NCBI GenBank assembly: GCA_016295895.1
Contig: JAEDKI010000021.1
Location: 1-16,597, forward strand
DNA from: Clostridiaceae bacterium
GTDB taxonomy: Bacteria; Bacillota; Clostridia; Oscillospirales; Acutalibacteraceae
Direction: 5' to 3'
Length of the DNA stretch: 16,597 bases
In this document: in pieces, positions 6,836-13,722 of the stretch
How the letters are laid out: each line of letters begins with the position of its first letter
How positions within the stretch are numbered: position 1 is the first letter of the stretch
The notes under the pieces: model-generated
The model's database searches: none
Seen by the model: only the letters and a program-made list of their open reading frames with translations
What the model was told of the DNA's origin: nothing
Made by a program: the position numbers and the translations under genes

Positions 6836-7228
6836 ATGTTTGCCTCCTCTTTCCGAAAGTGCTCCCGTCAGGCTCTTTAACTGCCGACGGGCTTTTGTCA
6901 CGGATTCTTCAGCCGAATAACGAAAATCCGAAATTCGTTTGGTAAATATTAACTACTTTTATTAACTATAATCGGAATTTTATGGTTATATTACTATTTT
7001 ACTTCAATATGCGTCAGAAAAAAAGGTTCTTTATTATTCAAAAAGTGTCCTTATCTGCAACTGAGCAATAAAAGCGGCATATGCCGGAGAAATTGTCAAT
7101 TTATGAAAACTGACTGAAATAATACTCTGTATTTCTCGGAAATTTTCGCTTTTATTATTGATTTTGGCAGTTGAAAAAAGAGAAGCAATATTGTATAATT
7201 AATAAAATATCCGAAGAAAGGCGGCGGT
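6836..7228. other. 393-nt divergent intergenic region with inverted repeats
   Basis: The region lies between the minus-strand transporter and the plus-strand kinase operon and has no credible coding frame. It contains an ACGAA-N9-TTCGT repeat (6920-6938), a 12-bp palindrome CGGCATATGCCG (7075-7086), and an interrupted repeat CCGGAGAAAT (7084-7093) with ATTTCTCGG (7131-7139). The kinase promoter lies at its right end (7171-7199). I could not define a promoter for the transporter. The palindromes could be operators for one or both divergent units. Confidence 0.6.
7171..7199 (+). promoter_or_regulatory. sigma-A promoter for the kinase-thyA-folA operon
   Basis: TTGAAA (7171-7176) and TATAAT (7194-7199) are separated by 17 nt, with a predicted start near 7206. 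AAAGG at 7217-7221 follows, giving a short leader. Confidence 0.78.
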
Positions 7229-8077
7229 GTCACGGAAAGGCAGAAAAGAGTTGCGGCGATACATGATGTTTCGGGCATCGGCAAATGCTCGTTGACCGCC
7301 GCAATTCCGATAATCTCGGCGGCAGGCATTGAAACGGCGGCTATGCCCACGGCGGTGCTCTCAACTCATACGGGAGACATGACGGGCTTTACCTACCGTG
7401 ACCTGACAGGCGACCTTCGCCCCTTTGCCGCTCATTGGAAATCGCTCGGAATCCGATTTGACGGGATTTACAGCGGTTTTCTCGGCTCAACGGAGCAGGT
7501 GGAAATTGTCAGCTCGTTCATTGATGATTTCAAGGACGGCGGAACCGTTGTTCTCGTTGACCCCGCTATGGCTGACGGCGGCAGAATGTACACAACCTTT
7601 GACAGCGGCTTTGCAAAGGAAATGACTTCGCTTTGCAAAAAAGCTGATATTATTGTTCCGAACATTACGGAAGCGTTCTTTCTGCTCGGCGAGGAATACA
7701 GAGAACCGCCATACAGCAAGGAATTCATTGAAGCGCTTGCAAATCGGCTTTTGCGGCTCGGCCCGCCCATGGTTGTGCTGACGGGCGTTTCATTTGATGA
7801 CGATAAAATCGGCTGTGCGGTTTTTCAAAACGGAAAAGAGCCATTTTATCGCTTTTCGGAAAAATATTCGGGAACATATTACGGCACGGGCGATATTTAT
7901 GCTTCTGCTTTGCTCGGAGCTTATCTTAGGGGCAAAAGCATTTTTGAGAGCGCCGGAATTGCGCTTGATTTCACCTGCGCCGCCATTAAACGAACCTTTG
8001 AGGCAAAAACCGATACCAGGCTCGGTGTTAATTTTGAGCAGGGTCTCGGCGACTATATAAACAGATTGGGAGGCTGA
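7229..8077 (+). CDS. pyridoxamine/pyridoxal kinase (PfkB/ribokinase fold); start codon uncertain
   Basis: The enzyme phosphorylates pyridoxal or pyridoxamine with ATP in the B6 salvage route, in the cytosol. The N-terminal strand and substrate region read RVAAIHDVSGIGKCSLT, then PIISAAGIE and PTAVLSTHTGD. The C-terminal half has the anion hole and catalytic Asp motif GTGD followed by IYASALLGAYLRG, as in PdxY/PdxK-type kinases. The frame is open from 7199, but no ATG, GTG or TTG occurs in it before TTG 7292. A start at TTG 7292 would delete the conserved first strand and has no ribosome site. The site AAAGG (7217-7221) instead points to GTC at 7229 in frame, or to GTG at 7227 in another frame. 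I give 7229 as the likely N-terminal limit. A lost base or an unusual start codon are the alternatives. The stop is 2 nt before thyA. Confidence 0.85.
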   Translation, partial: VTERQKRVAAIHDVSGIGKCSLTAAIPIISAAGIETAAMPTAVLSTHTGDMTGFTYRDLTGDLRPFAAHWKSLGIRFDGIYSGFLGSTEQVEIVSSFIDDFKDGGTVVLVDPAMADGGRMYTTFDSGFAKEMTSLCKKADIIVPNITEAFFLLGEEYREPPYSKEFIEALANRLLRLGPPMVVLTGVSFDDDKIGCAVFQNGKEPFYRFSEKYSGTYYGTGDIYASALLGAYLRGKSIFESAGIALDFTCAAIKRTFEAKTDTRLGVNFEQGLGDYINRLGG

Positions 8078-8079
8078 CT

Positions 8080-8910
8080 ATGAGCTTTGCGGATAAAGTT
8101 TTTATCGAAACCTGCAAGGATATTCTTCAAAACGGATTCTGGGATACCGAGCTTGACGTTCGCCCGAAATGGGAGGACGGAACCCCTGCGCACACGGTCA
8201 AAAAATTCGGAGTAGTCAACAGATACGATTTAAGCAAGGAGTTCCCCGCTCAGACAATCAGAAAAACCTTTCTCAAAAGCGCAGTTGATGAGCTTCTCTG
8301 GATCTGGCAGAAAAAATCAAACAATATCCATGACCTGAGAGGAAATATCTGGGATTCATGGGCTGACGAAAACGGAAGCATCGGAAAGGCTTACGGCTAT
8401 CAGCTCGGCGTTAAGCATCATTACAAAGAGGGAGACATGGATCAGGTTGACAGAGTGCTTTATGACCTGAAGCATAATCCTCAGAGCAGAAGAATCCTGA
8501 CAAATATCTATGTTCATCAGGATCTGAGCGAAATGGCGCTTTACCCCTGCGCCTACAGCATGACTTTCAATGTTTCGGGCAAAAAGCTCAACGCCATTCT
8601 CAATCAGCGTTCGCAGGATATGCTTGCGGCTAACTGCTGGAATGTCTGCCAATATGCGGCGCTTGTCTGCATGTTTGCGCAGGTCAGCGGTCTTGAGCCG
8701 GGCGAGCTTGTGCATGTTATCGCCGATGCTCATATTTATGACCGCCATGTTCCGATTGTTGAGGAGCTTATCAGCAGAGAGCCTTATGACGCTCCCGATT
8801 TTGTTATGGATAAATCAATAACCGATTTTTATGATTTTACAAGAGACAGTTTTTCTCTTGAAAATTACAAATTCCATGAGTTCAATGAAAAAATACCTGT
8901 AGCGATATAA
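8080..8910 (+). CDS. thyA: thymidylate synthase (ThyA)
   Basis: ThyA converts dUMP and methylene-tetrahydrofolate to dTMP and dihydrofolate. It has 276 residues. The catalytic Cys157 lies in LYPCAY, the equivalent of the usual PPCH. Other family residues are the phosphate-binding NPQSRRI (R137-R138), RSQD (177-180), N188 in CWNVCQY, and H218/Y220 in DAHIY. The overall sequence is closest in style to the Bacillus-phage and clostridial branch (DVRPKWEDGTPAHT, ELLWIWQKKSN), recognised from memory. The start ATG 8080 lies 6 nt after GGGAGG and 2 nt after the kinase stop. FolA follows and regenerates the tetrahydrofolate that this enzyme oxidises. ThyA needs methylene-THF made by the PLP enzyme serine hydroxymethyltransferase, which gives a metabolic reason for the kinase as neighbour (inference). 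Confidence 0.95.
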   Translation: MSFADKVFIETCKDILQNGFWDTELDVRPKWEDGTPAHTVKKFGVVNRYDLSKEFPAQTIRKTFLKSAVDELLWIWQKKSNNIHDLRGNIWDSWADENGSIGKAYGYQLGVKHHYKEGDMDQVDRVLYDLKHNPQSRRILTNIYVHQDLSEMALYPCAYSMTFNVSGKKLNAILNQRSQDMLAANCWNVCQYAALVCMFAQVSGLEPGELVHVIADAHIYDRHVPIVEELISREPYDAPDFVMDKSITDFYDFTRDSFSLENYKFHEFNEKIPVAI

Positions 8911-8931
8911 ATAAAAAGAGGCGATTTTTCA

Positions 8932-9420
8932 ATGAAAGCAATTGTTTGCGTCGATGAAAACTGGGGAATCGGATATGAGGGCGATCTGCTTTTTCATATT
9001 CCCGCCGACATGAAGTATTTCAAGGAGAAAACCATGGGCAACGTTGTTGTTATGGGAATCTCAACCTTCAGGTCTTTGCCCGGTCAGAAGCCGCTGACAG
9101 ACAGAGTAAATATTGTTCTTACCTCGGATGAAAGCTGGTCGGCTCCGGGCGTTGTTCCCTGCCATTCCCTTGATGAGCTGTTTGAAATTCTGAAAAGATA
9201 CGATTCAAGCACGGTTTTTGTAATCGGCGGAGCTTCGGTTTATGAACAGCTTATTCCTTATTGCGACACGGCTTATGTAACAAAGGTGTCGGCGTCAAAG
9301 CCTGCCGACAGCTTCTTCCCGAACCTTGACGAAAATGAGGATTGGGTGCTTGCCCGCCAAAAGGACGAAGCGGAGCATAAAGGGCTTAAATACAGATTCA
9401 CAACATACAAAAGCATATGA
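8932..9420 (+). CDS. folA: dihydrofolate reductase
   Basis: This enzyme reduces the dihydrofolate produced by ThyA to tetrahydrofolate with NADPH. It has 162 residues, the usual size. Features in order are WGIGYEGDLLFHIPADMKYFK with the catalytic acid D26, VVVMG before the cofactor loop, and FVIGGASVYEQLI with the paired glycines 99-100 that bind NADPH. After MG, most bacterial enzymes have R-x-T (R44 in E. coli, which contacts the NADPH 2'-phosphate); here it reads MGISTFRSLPG, so that arginine is replaced by isoleucine. A ribosome site AGAGG lies 10 nt upstream. The gene follows thyA by 21 nt in the same operon. Confidence 0.95.
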   Translation: MKAIVCVDENWGIGYEGDLLFHIPADMKYFKEKTMGNVVVMGISTFRSLPGQKPLTDRVNIVLTSDESWSAPGVVPCHSLDELFEILKRYDSSTVFVIGGASVYEQLIPYCDTAYVTKVSASKPADSFFPNLDENEDWVLARQKDEAEHKGLKYRFTTYKSI

Positions 9421-9447
9421 AATAATTTTTCAGGAGGATATTTAACG

Positions 9448-10488
9448 ATGGAAAAGAAAGTCGGCTATGCCGTTGTAGGTCTCGGAGTAGGATTGCGCCA
9501 TGCGGAAGCGGCGGCAAAGTCAAAAAACGCAAACCTTATCGCAGTCTGCGATTTGATTCAGGAAAGGCTTGACAAAGCGAAAGAGATTTGCCCCGATGTT
9601 CTTACATATATTGATTTTGACGAAATGCTCAAGAATCCCGATATCGACATAGTCAGCATCGCAGTTCCGAGCGGAATGCACGCCGAATTTGCCGTTAAGG
9701 CGATGAAAGCGGGCAAGAATGTTCTTGTTGAAAAGCCCGTTGATATCACCGTTGAGGCGGCTCTCAAAATCGAAAAGGCAAGGCAGGAAACCGGAATGAA
9801 AGCCGGAGTTGTTCATCAGAACAGATATAATCCCGATATGCCCCTGATGCATGATGCGGTTGTCAGCGGAAGAATCGGCAAGGTTCTTTTCGGCGATTTT
9901 GCGGTTAAATGGTTCAGGACTCAGGAATATTATGATAACGGCGGCTGGAGAGGTACATGGGAAATGGACGGCGGCGGATCGCTTATGAATCAGGCGGTTC
10001 ACACCGTTGACCTTATGCAGTGGCTCATGAACAGCGAGGTTGAGAGCGTAACCTCTCAGATCGCTATATATAATCATAAAATTGACACAGAGGATTTCAC
10101 CGCTTCGCTCATCAAGTTCAAGTCGGGTGCGGTTGCAACATTTATCAGCACAACCTGTGCATATCCCGGCCTGAGCACCGATATCAGAGTTTACGGCACA
10201 AACGGCTCGATGGAAGCAAATCAGGATAAGCTCACTCTCTGGAAGTTCAAGGACGCTCCCGAGGGCGAGGAGGAAGAAATGCTCAAAAAGTATACGGGCA
10301 ACGCCGCCGCAGCGGCTCTTGACCCGACTCTCTGCCTCGGCCATAACTCCGTTGTTGAGGATATTATAAGCGCTGTTCTTGAGGACAGAGACCCTGCAAT
10401 CCTGCCAATGGAGGCAATTAAGAGCGTCAGAATCGTTAACGCCGTTTATGAATCGGCGAGAACGGGCAAGACAGTTTATTTTGATTGA
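9448..10488 (+). CDS. Gfo/Idh/MocA-family NAD(P)-dependent oxidoreductase
   Basis: This predicted cytosolic dehydrogenase has 346 residues. The N-terminal Rossmann domain has the dinucleotide loop VVGLGVGLRHAEA (G11, G13, G15), and the EKP motif (95-97) supplies the catalytic lysine region. The second domain carries GGGSLMNQAVHTVDLM with H185 and D188, the substrate-site pair of inositol and sugar dehydrogenases. The substrate is unknown; sugars, inositols and amino-sugar derivatives are all possible. The start ATG 9448 lies 10 nt after AGGAGG, 27 nt behind folA. The ppa stop and start region follows within 13 nt. Its position inside a thymidylate/folate operon has no obvious explanation. Confidence 0.9.
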   Translation: MEKKVGYAVVGLGVGLRHAEAAAKSKNANLIAVCDLIQERLDKAKEICPDVLTYIDFDEMLKNPDIDIVSIAVPSGMHAEFAVKAMKAGKNVLVEKPVDITVEAALKIEKARQETGMKAGVVHQNRYNPDMPLMHDAVVSGRIGKVLFGDFAVKWFRTQEYYDNGGWRGTWEMDGGGSLMNQAVHTVDLMQWLMNSEVESVTSQIAIYNHKIDTEDFTASLIKFKSGAVATFISTTCAYPGLSTDIRVYGTNGSMEANQDKLTLWKFKDAPEGEEEEMLKKYTGNAAAAALDPTLCLGHNSVVEDIISAVLEDRDPAILPMEAIKSVRIVNAVYESARTGKTVYFD

Positions 10489-10501
10489 TTGAGTGAATAT
10501 T

Positions 10502-11035
10502 ATGGGAAATATTTGGCATGACATAAGCCCCAAAAGAATAACGCCCGAGGACTTTATTGCGGTAATCGAAATAACCAAGGGCAGCAAACGAAAATATGAG
10601 CTTGATAAAGAAACAGGTCTGCTTATTCTTGACCGTATTCTTTATACCTCAACTCATTATCCCGCAAATTACGGCTTTATTCCGAGAACCTACGGCGACG
10701 ACGGCGACCCTCTCGATGTTGTGGTTATCTGCAGCGAGGAGATTGACCCGATGACCCTCGTTCGCTGTTATCCCATCGGCGTTATAACGATGAAAGACGG
10801 AGGAAAGCTTGACGAAAAGATAATTTCGATTCCGTTTAATGACCCCAACAATAACGCCTATAAGGATATCAGCGAGTTGCCGCCGCATATCTTTGAGGAA
10901 ATGCGCCATTTCTTTTCTGTCTATAAGAACCTTGAGGGCAAAGAAACCGTTGTTGACGAGGTTCAGAACAGAGAAAAGGCTGTTGAAATAATCAAAAAGT
11001 GCATTAATAATTATATAGCGGAATTTTGCCGCTGA
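10502..11035 (+). CDS. ppa: inorganic pyrophosphatase, family I
   Basis: This enzyme hydrolyses pyrophosphate released by biosynthetic reactions and so pulls nucleotide and nucleic-acid synthesis forward. It has 177 residues. Metal-binding acids are conserved: YGDDGDPLD gives D67 and D72, and GGKLDEKI gives D104, matching D65, D70 and D102 of the E. coli enzyme. HYPANYGFIP is the family signature, and the end EEMRHFFSVYKNLEGK is typical. The start is ATG 10502; a GTG three codons upstream (10493) is also possible, and both have only a weak GAG site. Tight spacing behind the oxidoreductase (13 nt) suggests coupling. The gene ends the operon; the small hairpin in its last codons lacks a U run, so some transcription may continue into guaB. 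Confidence 0.95.
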   Translation: MGNIWHDISPKRITPEDFIAVIEITKGSKRKYELDKETGLLILDRILYTSTHYPANYGFIPRTYGDDGDPLDVVVICSEEIDPMTLVRCYPIGVITMKDGGKLDEKIISIPFNDPNNNAYKDISELPPHIFEEMRHFFSVYKNLEGKETVVDEVQNREKAVEIIKKCINNYIAEFCR

Positions 11036-11049
11036 AATTCAAATATTTC

Positions 11050-11078
11050 TTGACTTTTATAATCATTTGTTATATAAT
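11050..11078 (+). promoter_or_regulatory. sigma-A promoter for guaB
   Basis: TTGACT (11050-11055) and TATAAT (11073-11078) are separated by 17 nt. The predicted start near 11085 gives a leader of about 27 nt, with no room for a riboswitch. Confidence 0.82.
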
Positions 11079-11095
11079 CGTCGCTAAAAATAACT

Positions 11096-11103
11096 AAAAG
11101 GAG
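11096..11103 (+). promoter_or_regulatory. ribosome binding site deciding the TTG start of guaB
   Basis: AAAAGGAG ends 8 nt before TTG 11112. The GTG at 11103 overlaps the last base of the site and so cannot be the start. Confidence 0.8.
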
Positions 11104-11111
11104 TGTTTATT

Positions 11112-12620
11112 TTGGCTATCTACTGTCAGGAGCCCTCAAGAACCTTCAGCGAATATCTTCTTATACCGGGCTACACATCAAGGGAGTGCATTCCCGCAAA
11201 TGTCAATCTCAAAACCCCGCTTGTCAAGTTCAGAAAGGGCGAGGAGGAATGCCCGCTGAGCCTTAATATACCGCTTGTTTCGGCAATAATGCAGTCCGTA
11301 TCGAATGATACAATGGCGATTGCCCTTGCAAAGGAAGGCGGAATATCCTTTATTTACGGCTCTCAGTCAATTGAGGATGAGGCGGCAATGGTTGCCCGTG
11401 TCAAGAGCTACAAGGCAGGCTTTGTTGTCAGCGATTCAAACCTCAAGCCCGACGCAACTCTTGCAGATGTTCTTGAGCTTTTTGATCTGACAGGTCACAG
11501 CACCATGGCGGTTACCGATGACGGAAGCGCCAACGGCAAGCTGCTCGGCGTTGTTACCAGCAGAGATTACAGAGTCAGCAGAATGGATATGAGCACTCCC
11601 GTATCGGAGTTTATGACTCCATTTGAGAAGCTTATCATCGCTCCCGAAACAACAACTCTCAAAGACGCAAACGATATAATCTGGGAGCATAAGCTTAATT
11701 CACTCCCGATAGTCAATAAAGACGGCAAGCTTCTTTATTTCGTTTTCCGCAAGGACTATTCTCAGCATAAGGAGAATCCTCAGGAGCTTCTTGACGCCAA
11801 CAAGAGCTATGTTGTCGGCGCAGGTATTAACACTCTTGATTATGAAAAGCGTGTTCCCGCTCTTGTTGAGGCGGGCGCAGATGTTCTCTGCATTGATTCA
11901 TCAGAGGGCTACACTGTCTGGCAGGAGCAGACTCTCGCTTTCATCCGTGAGAAATACGGCGATAAAGTTAAGGTCGGTGCAGGCAATGTTGTTGACCGTG
12001 ACGGCTTCCTTTTCCTCGCAAAAGCGGGTGCGGATTTTGTTAAGGTCGGCATCGGCGGCGGCTCAATCTGCATAACGAGAGAGACAAAGGGTATCGGCAG
12101 AGGTCAGGCAACTGCACTTATTGAGGTTGCCGCCGCAAGAGACGAGTATTACAAAGAGACGGGAATCTATGTTCCCATCTGCTCAGACGGAGGTATCGTT
12201 CACGATTATCACATGACCCTTGCTCTTGCAATGGGTGCGGATTTCCTCATGCTCGGCAGATATTTTGCCCGCTTTGACGAAAGCCCGACAAATAAGCTTA
12301 TGATTAACGGAGCTTATGTTAAAGAGTATTGGGGCGAAGGCTCAAACAGAGCGAGAAACTGGCAGAGATATGACCTTGGCGGCAAGGCAAAGCTCAGCTT
12401 TGAAGAGGGCGTTGATTCATATGTAACTTATGCAGGCCCTCTCAGCGACAATGTTGCAAAGAGTCTTTACAAGGTTAAGTCAACAATGTGCAACTGCGGT
12501 GTTCTGACAATTCCCGACCTTCAGAAGAATGCAAAGCTGACCGTTGTTTCATCAACCAGCATTGTTGAGGGCGGATATCACGATGTTACTCTTAAAACCG
12601 CCGCAAACTCCGGCAGATAA
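11112..12620 (+). CDS. guaB: IMP dehydrogenase (divergent clostridial form)
   Basis: The enzyme oxidises IMP to XMP with NAD, the first committed step to GMP. It has 502 residues in the TIM-barrel arrangement interrupted by two CBS domains (about residues 110-225). The active-site loop is GIGGGSICITRE with Cys320, close to the canonical GIGPGSICTTR. The flap ends in NWQRY, keeping the catalytic Arg419-Tyr420 pair. The usual N-terminal motif AAMDTVTE reads AIMQSVSN here (59-66), and the NAD-site HKN segment reads YGSQSIED, so this belongs to a divergent subgroup; GuaC-type GMP reductase is less likely because CBS domains and the RY flap are present. The start is TTG 11112. It has its own promoter, independent of the upstream nucleotide-cofactor operon, and a hairpin follows 17 nt after the stop. 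Confidence 0.92.
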   Translation: MAIYCQEPSRTFSEYLLIPGYTSRECIPANVNLKTPLVKFRKGEEECPLSLNIPLVSAIMQSVSNDTMAIALAKEGGISFIYGSQSIEDEAAMVARVKSYKAGFVVSDSNLKPDATLADVLELFDLTGHSTMAVTDDGSANGKLLGVVTSRDYRVSRMDMSTPVSEFMTPFEKLIIAPETTTLKDANDIIWEHKLNSLPIVNKDGKLLYFVFRKDYSQHKENPQELLDANKSYVVGAGINTLDYEKRVPALVEAGADVLCIDSSEGYTVWQEQTLAFIREKYGDKVKVGAGNVVDRDGFLFLAKAGADFVKVGIGGGSICITRETKGIGRGQATALIEVAAARDEYYKETGIYVPICSDGGIVHDYHMTLALAMGADFLMLGRYFARFDESPTNKLMINGAYVKEYWGEGSNRARNWQRYDLGGKAKLSFEEGVDSYVTYAGPLSDNVAKSLYKVKSTMCNCGVLTIPDLQKNAKLTVVSSTSIVEGGYHDVTLKTAANSGR

Positions 12621-12637
12621 TTAATTGAAATATCAAC

Positions 12638-12673
12638 ACAGTCATGTAAAGTGAAACAACTTTACATGGCTGT
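12638..12673 (+). terminator. hairpin after guaB, probable terminator
   Basis: Arms 12638-12652 and 12659-12673 pair over 15 bp, with one G-U pair and a 6-nt loop. The exit is only moderately T-rich (TCTTTGCTTTG), so termination may be partial. The core of the stem is one of two near-identical palindromes in this gap. Confidence 0.6.
12645..12666. repeat. 22-bp palindromic repeat, copy 1
   Basis: TGTAAAG, 8 nt, CTTTACA. It matches copy 2 at 12789-12810 at 19 of 22 positions, including both 7-bp arms. It forms the core of the hairpin after guaB. Confidence 0.75.
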
Positions 12674-12788
12674 TCTTTGCTTTGTGCGGTTTTTGATGAA
12701 TTCCACGATATTCTTTGTATATCAACAAAAAAGTTTAATTCGGAATTATTGAGAAAAGCAGCATTTTCTATAATAATTTGACACAAGG

Positions 12789-12810
12789 TGTAAAGCGCAA
12801 AAACTTTACA
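12789..12810. repeat. 22-bp palindromic repeat, copy 2
   Basis: TGTAAAG, 8 nt, CTTTACA, lying 144 nt downstream of copy 1 and immediately before the 18-bp terminator stem. The middle differs from copy 1 at three positions only. Confidence 0.75.
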
Positions 12811-12812
12811 GC

Positions 12813-12855
12813 AAAAAGCAGGCTTGATAAATCCGATTATCAAGCCTGCTTTTTT
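12813..12855. terminator. bidirectional terminator, 18-bp perfect stem
   Basis: The left arm 12813-12830 (AAAAAGCAGGCTTGATAA) and right arm 12837-12854 are perfectly complementary around a 6-nt loop, with five or six Ts at each exit. It lies just before the stop of the convergent patatin gene and serves both strands. Confidence 0.93.
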
Positions 12856-12858
12856 CAA

Positions 12859-13722
12859 TTATATTTTGCTTGGCTGATTTGCCAAAAACGCCTTTATTTC
12901 GGAAAGATGTTTTTCCGCTTCGCATCTTCCGCAGTCATATACACGCTGAAGCACATCGGGGTCGTGCTCCGTTTTGCCGATTTCAAGCGGGGCAGGCGGT
13001 CGGATTACGAATATCTCGCCTTTCAGCTCCTTATCTCTTATCAGTCGGGTTGCGTTGTTATAATCATTATGCCTGTTTGCAAGAACGGGAATAATTGCAG
13101 GGTATTTGCGAAGCAAAAGCTTAATCAGAGGAGCGGCGGGGAGCTTTTTCTTGACAAAGTCGAGAGGCTGAGTGAGCACAACAACATTTCTGTCATATCC
13201 GATGCTTTCAAAATATTCAAGAGGGATTGAATCCGCAATTCCGCCGTCAAGCAGTTTCTGACCGTCAATTTCAACGGCTCTTGAAACAAAAGGCATCGAT
13301 GCCGAAGCTCTGACATATTCAAGCATTGTGTAATCCGCCTTCGTGCAGTTTATATAAACCGCTTTTCCGGTTTCAACATCCGTGCAGACAACATAAAAAT
13401 CCATTGGATTATCATTGTATGCATCAACATCAAAGATATCAAACTTTTCAGGTATTACATGATAGCAGAAATCCGCTCCGTAAAGATCGCCCGTTTTTAT
13501 CAGCGATCTGATGCTGCAATATCTCGGGTCTGAAGCGTATTTTTTGTTATATCTGATAACTCTGCCGATTTGTCTTGATTTTATGTTGCATCCGAATGCC
13601 GCACCGGCAGAAACGCCGATTGCGCCGTCAAATTCAACGCCGTTTTCCATGAACACATCAATTACGCCGGCGGTGAACATTCCTCTCATTGCACCGCCTT
13701 CAAGAATCAACCCTTTTTTCAT
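12859..13722 (-). CDS. patatin-like phospholipase / acyl hydrolase
   Basis: This predicted lipid acyl hydrolase has 287 residues. It carries all patatin landmarks: the oxyanion loop GGAMRG (9-14), the nucleophile Ser38 in GVSAG, and the second dyad residue D159 in DGG. The sequence resembles the RssA/YlbK branch (EGGAMRGMFTAGVIDVF). There is no signal peptide or membrane segment, so it should act in the cytosol or at the inner face of the membrane. The start ATG 13722 overlaps the stop of the upstream phosphoesterase gene by ATGA, with CAGGAG 11 nt upstream; the two are therefore translated together. This coupling to a surface phosphoesterase hints at lipid turnover, but the substrate is unknown. 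Confidence 0.9.
   Translation of the reverse strand: MKKGLILEGGAMRGMFTAGVIDVFMENGVEFDGAIGVSAGAAFGCNIKSRQIGRVIRYNKKYASDPRYCSIRSLIKTGDLYGADFCYHVIPEKFDIFDVDAYNDNPMDFYVVCTDVETGKAVYINCTKADYTMLEYVRASASMPFVSRAVEIDGQKLLDGGIADSIPLEYFESIGYDRNVVVLTQPLDFVKKKLPAAPLIKLLLRKYPAIIPVLANRHNDYNNATRLIRDKELKGEIFVIRPPAPLEIGKTEHDPDVLQRVYDCGRCEAEKHLSEIKAFLANQPSKI

Noticed and set aside
6836..6901. N-terminal extension of the GPH transporter
   Set aside because: It contains the strong GAGGAGG site for ATG 6835 and has a charged composition foreign to the family.
8356..8748. 130-codon minus-strand frame opposite thyA
   Set aside because: It is fully inside a clear ThyA gene and has no recognisable features or start signals.
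9520..10587. 355-codon minus-strand open frame opposite the Gfo/Idh gene
   Set aside because: It mirrors a well-recognised dehydrogenase, has no ribosome site and gives a Cys/Ile/Asn-rich protein without any domain pattern. It is a shadow frame.
11010..11036. Terminator between ppa and guaB
   Set aside because: The AGCGG/CCGCT stem is only 5 bp, sits in the coding end of ppa and has no T run.
12592..12858. 88-codon minus-strand frame in the gap after guaB
   Set aside because: It runs through two hairpins and the end of guaB, and its composition is not protein-like.
12778..13230. 150-codon plus-strand frame opposite patatin
   Set aside because: It reads through the 18-bp terminator stem and lies antisense to an enzyme with all catalytic motifs.
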